Shown piece by piece: positions 37,868-46,054 of a DNA stretch of 64,000 bases; the first letter of the stretch is position 1; each line of letters opens with the position of its first letter. Under the pieces are notes generated by a model that saw only the letters and a program-made list of their open reading frames with translations, ran no database searches and was not told where the DNA came from. Position numbers and translations under genes: made by a program. Source of the stretch: Ramlibacter ginsenosidimutans (GTDB lineage Bacteria > Pseudomonadota > Gammaproteobacteria > Burkholderiales > Burkholderiaceae_C); contig NZ_JAEPWM010000001.1 of the NCBI RefSeq assembly GCF_016654015.1, forward strand, positions 434,001-498,000, in the 5' to 3' direction.

Positions 37868-38388
37868 GGGCGCGCGTCCCCGGCAGGCGCGACCGGCTGC
37901 TGCACGACGTCGGCCACCGGCGCACCCGTGAGCTTCTCCAGGTCCTGCGGCCGCAGCTTGAACACGCCATGCGGATGCCCGGCCGCTGCCCAGATCTCGT
38001 CGAAGCGGAACAGCTCGCGATCGATCAGCGTCACCGGCGCCTGCGCATGCGCGATGGGCGAGACGCCGCCGATGGAGAAGCCGGTGCGCGCCTTGACGAA
38101 GTCCGCATCGGCGCGGCCGGTCTTGCCGACGATCGCATCGACCTTCTTCTCGTCGACGCGGCGGTCGCCCGAGGCGATGACGAGCACGGCGGCGTCATCC
38201 GACTTGCGCCGGAAGATGATGCTCTTGGCGATCTGGCCGACCGCGATGCCGAGCGCGTCGGCCGCCTGCTGCGCGGTGCGGGCCGCGTCGTCCAGCATCA
38301 CCGGCGCGTGCGGATGCCCCGCGTCCTGCAAGGCGCGGGCGACGCGCTGCACGCCCTCGGGCAAGGCACTCAGCTCGGCACCGCACAT
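37864..38388 (-). CDS. YbaK/EbsC-family aminoacyl-tRNA deacylase
   Basis: A 174-residue protein of the prolyl-tRNA editing family. AKSIIFRRKSDDAAVLVIAS contains the conserved lysine, and TGFSIGGVSPIAHAQAPVTL and IWAAAGHPHGVFKLRPQDL are characteristic. Such proteins hydrolyse mischarged Cys- or Ala-tRNA in trans. It overlaps the HMG-CoA lyase gene by 19 bases if the ATG at 38388 is used; a later start is possible because the first ten residues are variable. Confidence 0.9.
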   Translation of the reverse strand: MCGAELSALPEGVQRVARALQDAGHPHAPVMLDDAARTAQQAADALGIAVGQIAKSIIFRRKSDDAAVLVIASGDRRVDEKKVDAIVGKTGRADADFVKARTGFSIGGVSPIAHAQAPVTLIDRELFRFDEIWAAAGHPHGVFKLRPQDLEKLTGAPVADVVQQPVAPAGDARP

Positions 38389-39299
38389 GCTTCGTTCATC
38401 CTCTTGGTCAGCAGCGCGGTGGCGGCGCGCGAATTCGGCTTGCGCTTCAGGTAGTCGCTGATGTACTTGCCGGCGTCGATCAGCTTGTCGAGATCGATGC
38501 CGGTCTCGATGCCCATGCCTTGCAGCATGTACACGACGTCTTCGGTCGCGACGTTGCCGGTCGCGCCCTTGGCATAGGGGCAGCCGCCCAGCCCGGCGAT
38601 CGACGCGTCGTACTGCCAGATGCCCATTTCCAGGCAGGCCAGCGTGTTCGACAAGGCCTGCCCGTAGGTGTCGTGGAAGTGGCCGGAGACGTCATCGAGT
38701 GCGTAGTGCTTCAGCGCCGCTTCCATCGCAGCCTGCACCTTGCGCGGCGTGCCCACGCCGATGGTGTCGGCCACGCCGCAGTGCTGCACGCCGATCTGCT
38801 TCATCAGCCGCGCGACCAGTTCCACGCCATCGGGGCTCACCTCGCCCTGGTAAGGACAACCGACGGCCACCGAGATCGCGCCGCGCACGTGGATGCCCTT
38901 CGCGCGCGCCGCCTCGACCACGGGGGCGAAGCGTTCGATGCTCTCGGCGATGGAGCAGTTGATGTTGCGCTGGCTGAACGCTTCGCTCGCCGCGCCGAAC
39001 ACCACGATCTCGTCCGGCTTCGAAGCGAGCGAAGCCTCGAAGCCCTTCATGTTGGGCACCAGCACGGAATAGCGGACGCCGGGCTGGCGCCGGATCCCCG
39101 CCATCACCTCCGCGTTGTCGGCCATCTGCGGCACCCACTTGGGCGACACGAAGCTGGTGACCTCGATCTCCTTCAGGCCGGCGTCCTGCAGCCGGTGGAC
39201 CAGCTCGATCTTCACCGCTGCCGGCACGGGCTCCTTCTCGTTCTGCAGACCGTCGCGGGGACCGACGTCGACCAGTTTGACTCGATGGGGATAGGCCAT
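38370..39299 (-). CDS. Hydroxymethylglutaryl-CoA lyase
   Basis: A 309-residue TIM-barrel aldolase-type lyase that splits HMG-CoA to acetoacetate and acetyl-CoA, the last step of leucine degradation (LiuE/MvaB). VKLVDVGPRDGLQNEKEPVP is the metal-binding N-terminus, and GLGGCPYAKGATGNVATEDV contains the reactive Cys of the HMGL signature. GAISVAVGCPYQGEVSP and DTIGVGTPRKVQ are further matches. It is separated by three bases from the upstream hydroxyacid dehydrogenase gene. Confidence 0.96.
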   Translation of the reverse strand: MAYPHRVKLVDVGPRDGLQNEKEPVPAAVKIELVHRLQDAGLKEIEVTSFVSPKWVPQMADNAEVMAGIRRQPGVRYSVLVPNMKGFEASLASKPDEIVVFGAASEAFSQRNINCSIAESIERFAPVVEAARAKGIHVRGAISVAVGCPYQGEVSPDGVELVARLMKQIGVQHCGVADTIGVGTPRKVQAAMEAALKHYALDDVSGHFHDTYGQALSNTLACLEMGIWQYDASIAGLGGCPYAKGATGNVATEDVVYMLQGMGIETGIDLDKLIDAGKYISDYLKRKPNSRAATALLTKRMNEACAVPS

Positions 39300-39302
39300 G
39301 TC

Positions 39303-40223
39303 TCAGTATCCTTGGTTCCGGTCAACCACGCCGGCGATGGGTTCTCCGGTTTCCAGCGCGCGGATCTTGCGCGCGATCTGGGCGATGCTCTCGTCGCGCA
39401 GCGTGCGCGCCGAGGTGTGCGGCGTCACCGTGATCTTCGGATGACGCCAGAACGGATGCCCTGCCGGCAGCGGCTCCGTGCGGAACACGTCCAGCGCCGC
39501 CCCGGCCAGGTGGCCCTCGTCGATCAGCTCGAGCAGGTCCTGCTCCACGAGGTGGGCGCCGCGCGCGACGTTGATGACGTAGCCGCCCGGCTGCAGCCGC
39601 GCCAGGTTGCGCCGATCCAGGATGTTCTCCGTCTCGGGCGTGAGCGGCAGCAGGTTGACCAGCACGCGGCAACGCGCCAGGAATTCCGGCAGTTGCGCCG
39701 CGCCCGCGTAACACTCCACCCCCGCGAACTCGTGCGGCGTGCGGCTCCAGCCGCGCACGGGGAAGTCGAAGGCCTGCAAGGACTGGATCACGCGCCGCCC
39801 CAGCACGCCCATGCCCAGCACCCCCACCGGGAAGTCGAGCCGGTTGCGCGGCTTGCGGAAGGCCCAGCGCGCCTGCGCCGCCTCGGCCTCGTACGCGTCG
39901 AATTCGCGGAAGTGGCGGATCACCGCGTGGCACACGAACTCCGCCATCTGCACCGACATGCCGGCATCGTCCAGGCGCACGAGCAGCGTGTCCGCCGGAA
40001 TGCGCAGCTTCAGCAGGGCGTCGACGCCGGCGCCGATGTTGAAGATGCCGCGCAGGCGCGGCTGTTCGTCCAGCAAGGCTTGCGGCGGAGCCCAGACCAC
40101 CGCGTAATCGGCCTGCGGCGCGCCCGGGCGCCAGGCCTCCACGGTGGCGGCCGGAAGCGCCCTGACGAGCCCGTCGACCCAGGGCTCGTTCTTCATGTCG
40201 GTACAACAGACGGTGATGCGCAT
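39303..40223 (-). CDS. D-2-hydroxyacid dehydrogenase (glyoxylate/hydroxypyruvate reductase A type)
   Basis: A 306-residue NAD(P)-dependent dehydrogenase starting MRITVCCTDMKNEPWVDGLV. The Rossmann motif is VGVLGMGVLGRRVIQSL. Catalytic Arg (NVARGAHLVEQDLL), Glu (ALDVFRTEPLP) and His (VTPHTSARTL) are present, matching GhrA. It reduces glyoxylate or hydroxypyruvate. Its link to leucine catabolism is not obvious. The gap to the MCC alpha gene is 89 bases and holds a hairpin (40273-40291). Confidence 0.93.
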   Translation of the reverse strand: MRITVCCTDMKNEPWVDGLVRALPAATVEAWRPGAPQADYAVVWAPPQALLDEQPRLRGIFNIGAGVDALLKLRIPADTLLVRLDDAGMSVQMAEFVCHAVIRHFREFDAYEAEAAQARWAFRKPRNRLDFPVGVLGMGVLGRRVIQSLQAFDFPVRGWSRTPHEFAGVECYAGAAQLPEFLARCRVLVNLLPLTPETENILDRRNLARLQPGGYVINVARGAHLVEQDLLELIDEGHLAGAALDVFRTEPLPAGHPFWRHPKITVTPHTSARTLRDESIAQIARKIRALETGEPIAGVVDRNQGY

Positions 40224-40272
40224 GGGCTTATTGTGCGGGAGCCTCGCGAAGGACGCCGTCCTCCCCAAGGCG

Positions 40273-40291
40273 GGCCCGGCGCGAGCGGGCC
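40273..40291 (-). terminator. Weak hairpin between MCC alpha and hydroxyacid dehydrogenase genes
   Basis: GGCCCG and CGGGCC (minus strand) close a 7-base loop; no T-run follows. It may lower rather than stop transcription within the operon. Confidence 0.35.
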
Positions 40292-40312
40292 TTCACGCCT
40301 ACCGCTGCGGCC

Positions 40313-42301
40313 TCAGGCCGCGAGCCTCAGCAACTCCGCCCCTTCGGCCACCTGGTCGCCCGGGGCGAAGAGCAGTTCCTGCACCGTCCCGTCGGCGGGC
40401 GCGGCGATGGTGTGCTCCATCTTCATCGCTTCCATCACGGCCAACGCCTGCCCCTTCTTCACGGCATCGCCAGGCTTTACCGAGAAGGACACGACCTTGC
40501 CGGGCATGGGCGCGGTGAGGCGACCCCCTTCCGAGGCATCGTCGCCGGCATGCGCCAGCAGGTCGATCGACAGGATCTGCGCCGCGCCCGCCGCCGTGAA
40601 CACGTGGTCGGACTCGCCGAGCGTGTACACCACCGCGCGCACCTGGCGATCGCCGAGGCGCAGCTCGATGGTGTCGCCGTCCGCGCGGAAGGAGAGCGGC
40701 TCGACGCGGCCGTTCAAGGCGAGACGCAGCGCGCCATCGTGCAAGGTGACCAGCTCCGCCTTCACGTGCTCGCCGCCGAACTCGAATTCCAGCCGGCGCG
40801 TGGCGACGCCGTGCGAGCGCCAGCCATCGCGCCGGCTGAAGGGGTCGGGGCCGGCCAGTACGCGTTCGTCGAGCAGCGTCTTCGCCACCGCGGCAGCGGC
40901 CGCGAGCTCCAGGCCGACAGGCTGCTGCTGGAACAGCACGGCGGCCTCGCGCGGGATCAGGGCCGTGTCGAGATCGGCTTGCGCGAACGAACGGCTGCGC
41001 ACCACGTGGCGCAGGAACTGCACGTTGGTGGCGAGGCCCACGATGTGCGTAGCGGCCAGCGCCTCATCCAGGCGGGCCAGCGCCTCCTCGCGCGTGGCGC
41101 CGTGCACGATCAGCTTGGCGATCATGGAGTCGTACCAGGGCGAAATGGCATCGCCTTCGCGCACGCCGTCGTCGATGCGCACCGTGCCGCGCTGGAAGGC
41201 CGTGGCCGCCGGCTTGCGGTAGACGTGCAGCGTGCCGGTCGCCGGGAGGAAGTTGTTGTCGGGGTTCTCGGCGCAGATGCGCGCCTCGATCGCATGCCCG
41301 TGGATGCGGAGTTCGGACTGCTGCAGCGGCAAGGGTTCGCCCGCGGCCACACGCAGCTGCCATTCCACGAGGTCGAGCCCGGTGATCGCTTCCGTCACGG
41401 GGTGCTCCACCTGCAGCCGCGTGTTCATCTCCATGAAGAAGAAGTTCATCTCGCCGTGGCGCTGCTCCACGATGAACTCCACCGTGCCCGCGCCGACGTA
41501 CTTCACGGCGCGCGCGGCGGCCACGGCGGCCTCGCCCATGCGCTTGCGCAGCGCTTCGGTCATGCCCGGCGCGGGCGCTTCCTCCAGCACCTTCTGGTGG
41601 CGGCGCTGCACCGAGCAGTCCCGCTCGAACAGGTACACGCAGTTGCCCTGCGTGTCGCCGAACACCTGGATCTCGATGTGGCGCGGGCGCGTGACGTACT
41701 TCTCGACCAGCACCGCCTCGTCGCCGAAGCTGTTGCGTGCCTCGCGCTGGCAGGACGCGAGCGCCGCCGCGAAGTCTTCCGGCCGCTCCACCGCGCGCAT
41801 GCCCTTGCCGCCGCCGCCGGCACTGGCCTTGATCAGCACCGGGTAGCCGATGCGGTCGGCCTCGCGCTTCAGCAGTTCGGGGTCCTGGTTGGCGCCGTGG
41901 TAGCCGGGCACCAGCGGAACGCCGGCCTTTTCCATCAACTGCTTGGATTCGGCTTTCAGGCCCATGGCCTGGATCGCGGACGCCGGCGGCCCGATGAAGA
42001 CCAGCCCCGCTTCGGCGCACGCAGCGGCGAAGGCCTCGTTCTCGCTCAGGAAGCCATAGCCGGGGTGGATCGCCTCCGCGCCGGTCGCCTTCGCCGCGTC
42101 GATGATGCGCTCCCAGCGCAGATAGCTGTCCTTGGGCGCGCTGCCGCCGATGGCCACCGCTTCGTCGCAGGCGTGGACATGCTTGGCGTCGGCGTCCGCG
42201 TCGGAGTACACGGCCACGGTCCGGATCGCCATGCGCTTCGCCGTTGCCGCGACGCGGCAAGCAATCTCCCCCCTGTTGGCAATCAGAATCTTCTTGAACA
42301 T
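40313..42301 (-). CDS. Methylcrotonyl-CoA carboxylase alpha subunit (biotin carboxylase + BCCP)
   Basis: A 662-residue biotin-dependent carboxylase subunit. The biotin carboxylase domain fills about residues 1-445: FKKILIANRGEIACRV, the ATP-grasp glycine loop SAGGGGKGMRAVE, and MEMNTRLQVEHPVTE. The C-terminal carrier domain has the biotinyl-Lys motif AVMEAMKMEHTIAAP. With the beta subunit at 46055 it carboxylates 3-methylcrotonyl-CoA (LiuD role); acyl specificity is inferred from the HMG-CoA lyase and hydratase neighbours. Its start overlaps the DUF4126 stop by one base (TAATG). Confidence 0.95.
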   Translation of the reverse strand: MFKKILIANRGEIACRVAATAKRMAIRTVAVYSDADADAKHVHACDEAVAIGGSAPKDSYLRWERIIDAAKATGAEAIHPGYGFLSENEAFAAACAEAGLVFIGPPASAIQAMGLKAESKQLMEKAGVPLVPGYHGANQDPELLKREADRIGYPVLIKASAGGGGKGMRAVERPEDFAAALASCQREARNSFGDEAVLVEKYVTRPRHIEIQVFGDTQGNCVYLFERDCSVQRRHQKVLEEAPAPGMTEALRKRMGEAAVAAARAVKYVGAGTVEFIVEQRHGEMNFFFMEMNTRLQVEHPVTEAITGLDLVEWQLRVAAGEPLPLQQSELRIHGHAIEARICAENPDNNFLPATGTLHVYRKPAATAFQRGTVRIDDGVREGDAISPWYDSMIAKLIVHGATREEALARLDEALAATHIVGLATNVQFLRHVVRSRSFAQADLDTALIPREAAVLFQQQPVGLELAAAAAVAKTLLDERVLAGPDPFSRRDGWRSHGVATRRLEFEFGGEHVKAELVTLHDGALRLALNGRVEPLSFRADGDTIELRLGDRQVRAVVYTLGESDHVFTAAGAAQILSIDLLAHAGDDASEGGRLTAPMPGKVVSFSVKPGDAVKKGQALAVMEAMKMEHTIAAPADGTVQELLFAPGDQVAEGAELLRLAA

Positions 42302-42942
42302 TACCCGAGCTCCCGGGGCAGTGGCCGCCCCTTGAAGAATTCACGCAGCCCGCGCACCACGACGCGCAGGAACTTGACCAGCACCCACAACAGGATCACG
42401 GCGAGCACGATGCTCACCACCAGCACGAAGCCGAACGCCACCGGATGCGTCGCGGAAAGCCACAGCAGGAACACGACGAAGCCGTCTTCCGCCAGCGAGA
42501 CGGCGATGTTGGAGAAGGGCTCAGGCGAGGTGTTCACCGCCGCGCGCGTGGTCATCTTGGCGGCGTGGCTGGTCGCTGCGAGGCTGCCCCCGAGCAAGGC
42601 GCCCGCCAAGGTCATCGCGTGGTTGTCGGCGCCCAGCGCAGCGGCGGCGAGCGCTGCGCCGGCCGGGATGCGCACCAGCGTGTGCACCGCGTCCCACATC
42701 GAGTCCACGTAGGGAATCTTGTCGGCGAAGAACTCGACGAACAACATGAAGCCGCTCGCGACCAGCACCGCGGGGTGCTGCAGCACCAGCAGGCCCGGCG
42801 GCAAGTGGATCCACCCCATCCAGCCCGCGAAGCCGGTGAGGAACACCGCCGCGTAAAGCCGAAAACCGCTGGCCCAGCCGAGTGCGGTCGCCAGGGCGAG
42901 CAGCTGCGGCGTGTCGGCGAGGTGGGAGAGTGCTTCCTGCAT
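42301..42942 (-). CDS. DUF4126-type membrane protein
   Basis: A 213-residue integral membrane protein with about five hydrophobic helices (LLALATALGWASGFRLYAAV; LLVLQHPAVLVASGFMLFVE; FGFVLVVSIVLAVILLWVLV). The FFADKIPYVDSMWDAVHTLV and GSLAATSHAAKMTTRAAVN blocks match DUF4126, a family with no established function. Its place inside the liu operon, three bases after the hydratase gene and overlapping MCC alpha, suggests a membrane function linked to the pathway, but that is unproven. Confidence 0.82.
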   Translation of the reverse strand: MQEALSHLADTPQLLALATALGWASGFRLYAAVFLTGFAGWMGWIHLPPGLLVLQHPAVLVASGFMLFVEFFADKIPYVDSMWDAVHTLVRIPAGAALAAAALGADNHAMTLAGALLGGSLAATSHAAKMTTRAAVNTSPEPFSNIAVSLAEDGFVVFLLWLSATHPVAFGFVLVVSIVLAVILLWVLVKFLRVVVRGLREFFKGRPLPRELG

Positions 42943-42945
42943 GGT

Positions 42946-43725
42946 TCAGCCGTTCAGCAGCCAGTTCGGCTTGCGCTTGCCCAGGAAGGACTGCACGCCC
43001 TCCCGTCCCTCGTCGCTGGCCCGGATGTCCGCAATGCCCTCCACCGTGCGCCGCACGAGCCCCGCGGTGATCTCGTGGCCGGCGACGTCGTGCAGCAGCT
43101 TCTTGCAGGCCTTGACGGCTTCCGGGCCGGCGTTGACGAGCGCCTGCACGACCTGCACGAGCCGCGCATCGAGCTCGCCGGCCGGCACGACCTCGTGCAC
43201 GAAGCCGATGCGGTGCGCCTCGGCCGCGTCGAAGCGTTCGGCAGTGAGGAACCAGCGATGCGCCGCCCGCGCCCCCATGGCGCGGATCACGTAAGGGCTG
43301 ATGGTCGCCGGGATCAGCCCCAGCCTCACCTCGCTCAGGCAGAACTGCGCGGTGTCCGCCGCGAGCGCCATGTCGCACGCTGCGACCAGCCCGGTGCCGC
43401 CGGCATAGGTGTCGCCGTGCACGCGCGCGATGGTGGGCTTGGGACAGTGGTAGATCACCTCCAGCATGCGCGCCAGCTTGGACGCGTCCTCGATGTTCTC
43501 GTCGCGCGTGTACGTGGCCATGCGCTTCATCCAGTTCAGGTCGGCTCCGGCGCAGAACGCCGGGCCGTTGCCGGCCAGGACAATGCAGCGCACGTCGTCG
43601 CGTTGGCCGAGTTCGTGGAAGGCGAGCGTGAGCCGCGTGATCAGTTCGTCGTTGAAGGCATTGCGCACCTCGGGCCGGTCGAGCGTGATCGTCGCGACGG
43701 CGGAGTGCACGGACTGCTGCAGCAT
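42946..43725 (-). CDS. Enoyl-CoA hydratase/isomerase family (probable methylglutaconyl-CoA hydratase)
   Basis: A 259-residue crotonase-fold protein. The oxyanion-hole residues lie in GPAFCAGADLNWMKRM and HGDTYAGGTGLVAACDMALA; a catalytic Glu lies in FCLSEVRLGLIPATISPYVI. AGADLNWMKRMA is typical of LiuC (methylglutaconyl-CoA hydratase), which makes HMG-CoA for the lyase encoded downstream. The ATG at 43725 is preceded by GGAG at a spacing of nine. The acyl-CoA dehydrogenase gene is 25 bases upstream. Confidence 0.92.
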   Translation of the reverse strand: MLQQSVHSAVATITLDRPEVRNAFNDELITRLTLAFHELGQRDDVRCIVLAGNGPAFCAGADLNWMKRMATYTRDENIEDASKLARMLEVIYHCPKPTIARVHGDTYAGGTGLVAACDMALAADTAQFCLSEVRLGLIPATISPYVIRAMGARAAHRWFLTAERFDAAEAHRIGFVHEVVPAGELDARLVQVVQALVNAGPEAVKACKKLLHDVAGHEITAGLVRRTVEGIADIRASDEGREGVQSFLGKRKPNWLLNG

Positions 43726-43750
43726 GGAGGGTCTCCCTTGGCTCGTGGTT

Positions 43751-44887
43751 TCAATATCGTTTCGCGACTTCTTCCAGCATGACCTCGGTGGCGCCGCCAC
43801 CGATGGCCAGCACGCGCGCGTCGCGCCACAGGCGCTCCACCGCGGTTTCGCGGATGTAGCCCATGCCGCCGTGGAACTGCTGGCAGGACTGCAGCACCTC
43901 GTTCACCAGTTCGCCGGTCAAGGCCTTCAGCATCGAGACGTCCTGCACGATGTCGTGGCCCTGGGTCACGCGCCAGGCGCAGTGGTACATGAAGGTGCGC
44001 GCCGCCCGCGTCTTCGCGTCGAGCATGGACAGCCGTTGGCGGATCGCCTGCTGGTCCCACAGCGGACCGCCGAAGGCCTGGCGCTGCCGCACGTAGTCCA
44101 GCGTGAGCTTCAGCGCCTGCTGGCAATGGCCGACCGCCATCGCTGCCAGCGCGATGCGCTCGGTCTGGAAGTTCTTCATCACCGAGTAGAAGCCCTTGCC
44201 CTCCTCGCCCAGCAGGTGGCCGGCGGGGATGCGCACGTTGTCGAACACGAGCTCCGCGGTGTCGGAGGACAGCCAGCCGGTCTTCTTCAGCGCCCGACCG
44301 ACACTGAAGCCCGGCGTACCCTTCTCCACGATGAACATCGACACCTCGCGCTTGCCCGGTCCGGTCTTCGCCGCGACGAAGTACAGGTCCGCATGGACAC
44401 CGTTGGTGATGAACATCTTGGTGCCGTTCAGCACCCAGTGGTCGCCATGGCGCTTCGCGTTCGTGCGGATGCCCGCGACGTCCGAGCCCGCACCGGGCTC
44501 GGTGATCGCCACCGCGCAGATCTTCTCGCCCGCGGTCACCTGCCGCAGGTAGCGGTCCTTCTGCGCGGCGCTGCCCGCGTGATGCAGGTGCGGGCCGGCC
44601 ATGTCGGTGTGGACCAGCACGGTGATGATGAAGCCGCCGAAGGTCGATTGCGACAGCGCCTCGGCGAACACCAGGTTCATCAGTGCATCGGCGCCGCCGC
44701 CGCCGTACTCGGGCTCGAACATCAGGCCCAGCAGGCCCGCCGCGCCCATGCGCCGCAGCATCTCGCGGGGCACGAAGCCCTGCTCTTCCCACGCAGCTGC
44801 ATGCGGCTCGACCTCGCGCGCGAGGAAGCGCGCGACCTGGTCGCGCAGCAGTTCGTGTTCGGGGGTGTCGTAGATGCTGGTGTTCAC
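43751..44887 (-). CDS. Acyl-CoA dehydrogenase (isovaleryl-/citronellyl-CoA type)
   Basis: A 378-residue flavoprotein. FAD-binding signature blocks are VAITEPGAGSDVAGIR and NGTKMFITNGVHADLYFVAA; the C-terminal part LQSCQQFHGGMGYIRETAVE is also standard. In the liu route it would oxidise isovaleryl-CoA to methylcrotonyl-CoA, but sequence also resembles citronellyl-CoA dehydrogenases, so substrate is provisional. The start is GTG at 44887 because family homology begins at NTSIYDTPEHELLRDQ; no good Shine-Dalgarno is seen. The lipoprotein gene ends four bases upstream. Confidence 0.92.
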   Translation of the reverse strand: MNTSIYDTPEHELLRDQVARFLAREVEPHAAAWEEQGFVPREMLRRMGAAGLLGLMFEPEYGGGGADALMNLVFAEALSQSTFGGFIITVLVHTDMAGPHLHHAGSAAQKDRYLRQVTAGEKICAVAITEPGAGSDVAGIRTNAKRHGDHWVLNGTKMFITNGVHADLYFVAAKTGPGKREVSMFIVEKGTPGFSVGRALKKTGWLSSDTAELVFDNVRIPAGHLLGEEGKGFYSVMKNFQTERIALAAMAVGHCQQALKLTLDYVRQRQAFGGPLWDQQAIRQRLSMLDAKTRAARTFMYHCAWRVTQGHDIVQDVSMLKALTGELVNEVLQSCQQFHGGMGYIRETAVERLWRDARVLAIGGGATEVMLEEVAKRY

Positions 44888-44891
44888 GGGC

Positions 44892-46013
44892 TCAGGGTTT
44901 CCACACGACGGATCCGTTGACGGCGTACAGCTTGCAGGGGATGCCGGCATTTCGCTGGCAGGCGACCAGGGCGCGCTCGTTCGGGTCGGTCGGCATGCTC
45001 GCGTCCTTGGGACTCAGGCTCCACGCGGCCCACCAGTGGCCCTTCTCCGAGATCGCAAAGGCCTTCGGCGTGGGCCGCAGGAGCCACTCGCGGTACTCGG
45101 CGCGGCCGCGGTCGGACAGGTAGGGCAGCGCATCGACGTCTTCCACGGCGGCATAGCCGCTGGCGATGAAGCCGGGCTGCGCGCGCGCGACCACGGTGGA
45201 GGTCGTCGATACGGTAGCGGGAGCGGCGGGCACCAGCGCGGCGGAGGAGGCGCTCGTGAGCACCGGCCTGGCGGCTGCGGTCTGGGCCTCCCACACGACC
45301 TTGTCGTTCACCGCATAGAGCTGGCAAGGTTTCTTCGCCCGGCGTTCGCAAACCACCAGCGCACGCTCCTTCGGGTCGGAAGGAAGCGTCGCATCGGGCG
45401 GGCGCGTCCCCCAGATCGAGGCGTAGTGTCCTTCAGGCGAAAGCGCGAAGGCACGCGGCTGCGGCCGCTTCAGCCAGTCGCGGTAAGCCTCGCGCCCGCG
45501 TTCGCTCAGGTGCGGCACCACGTCGACTTCCTGCACCGCGGCGAAGCCGCTGGGGGCGGGCTCGTAGCCGCCTGGCGCCGTTCCGCGCGGCAGCGTGAAG
45601 GTGGACGTGCGGCCCATCACGACCCGCACCTGCTCCGGATACTCGTAGGCCGCGCCGGAAGTGTGGTCCACCATGGCCCCGATCGCACCTCCGATCAGGA
45701 TGTTCCCGAACATCGCGGCCCGTACGCCGGATTCCACGGAGACGATGCCTTGGGGCAACGAAACCCGCTCGCAGCGGACCTGCATCGCGTTGTACGAGCG
45801 CACGACCGTGGTGTCTCCCGGCGCACGCACGTGCCAGTTGCCCTTGTCGTTGGTCAGGCTGCATTCAGCCCCTTCCACGGCCGCTCCATCGGCCGTGCGT
45901 ACCTGCACCGCCATCTTCTGCGTGTTGCCGCCGGCCACGGAAGCGCACCCGCTCGCAAGGACTGCGACGGCCACGCCGAAGGCCAGGAACACGACTCTGC
46001 GGATCCCTCTCAT
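44892..46013 (-). CDS. Lipoprotein with a tandem-duplicated 88-residue domain
   Basis: A 373-residue putative lipoprotein. The signal RRVVFLAFGVAVAVLASGCA has its lipobox Cys at 23. Residues 30-140 form a first beta-rich region with ECSLTNDKGNWHVRAPGDTT, reminiscent of a PEGA-like or carboxypeptidase-regulatory module. Residues 155-242 and 285-372 are a duplicated domain: SGFAAVQEVDVVPHLSERGR versus SGYAAVEDVDALPYLSDRGR, each with two Cys and ending LYAVN..VVW. I do not recognise the function. A strong AAAGGAGG precedes the ATG. It sits between MCC beta and the dehydrogenase inside the liu operon. Confidence 0.8.
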   Translation of the reverse strand: MRGIRRVVFLAFGVAVAVLASGCASVAGGNTQKMAVQVRTADGAAVEGAECSLTNDKGNWHVRAPGDTTVVRSYNAMQVRCERVSLPQGIVSVESGVRAAMFGNILIGGAIGAMVDHTSGAAYEYPEQVRVVMGRTSTFTLPRGTAPGGYEPAPSGFAAVQEVDVVPHLSERGREAYRDWLKRPQPRAFALSPEGHYASIWGTRPPDATLPSDPKERALVVCERRAKKPCQLYAVNDKVVWEAQTAAARPVLTSASSAALVPAAPATVSTTSTVVARAQPGFIASGYAAVEDVDALPYLSDRGRAEYREWLLRPTPKAFAISEKGHWWAAWSLSPKDASMPTDPNERALVACQRNAGIPCKLYAVNGSVVWKP

Positions 46014-46054
46014 GACTGCTCCTCCTTTGAAGTTTTCATTCTGGAGGAGCGCCA

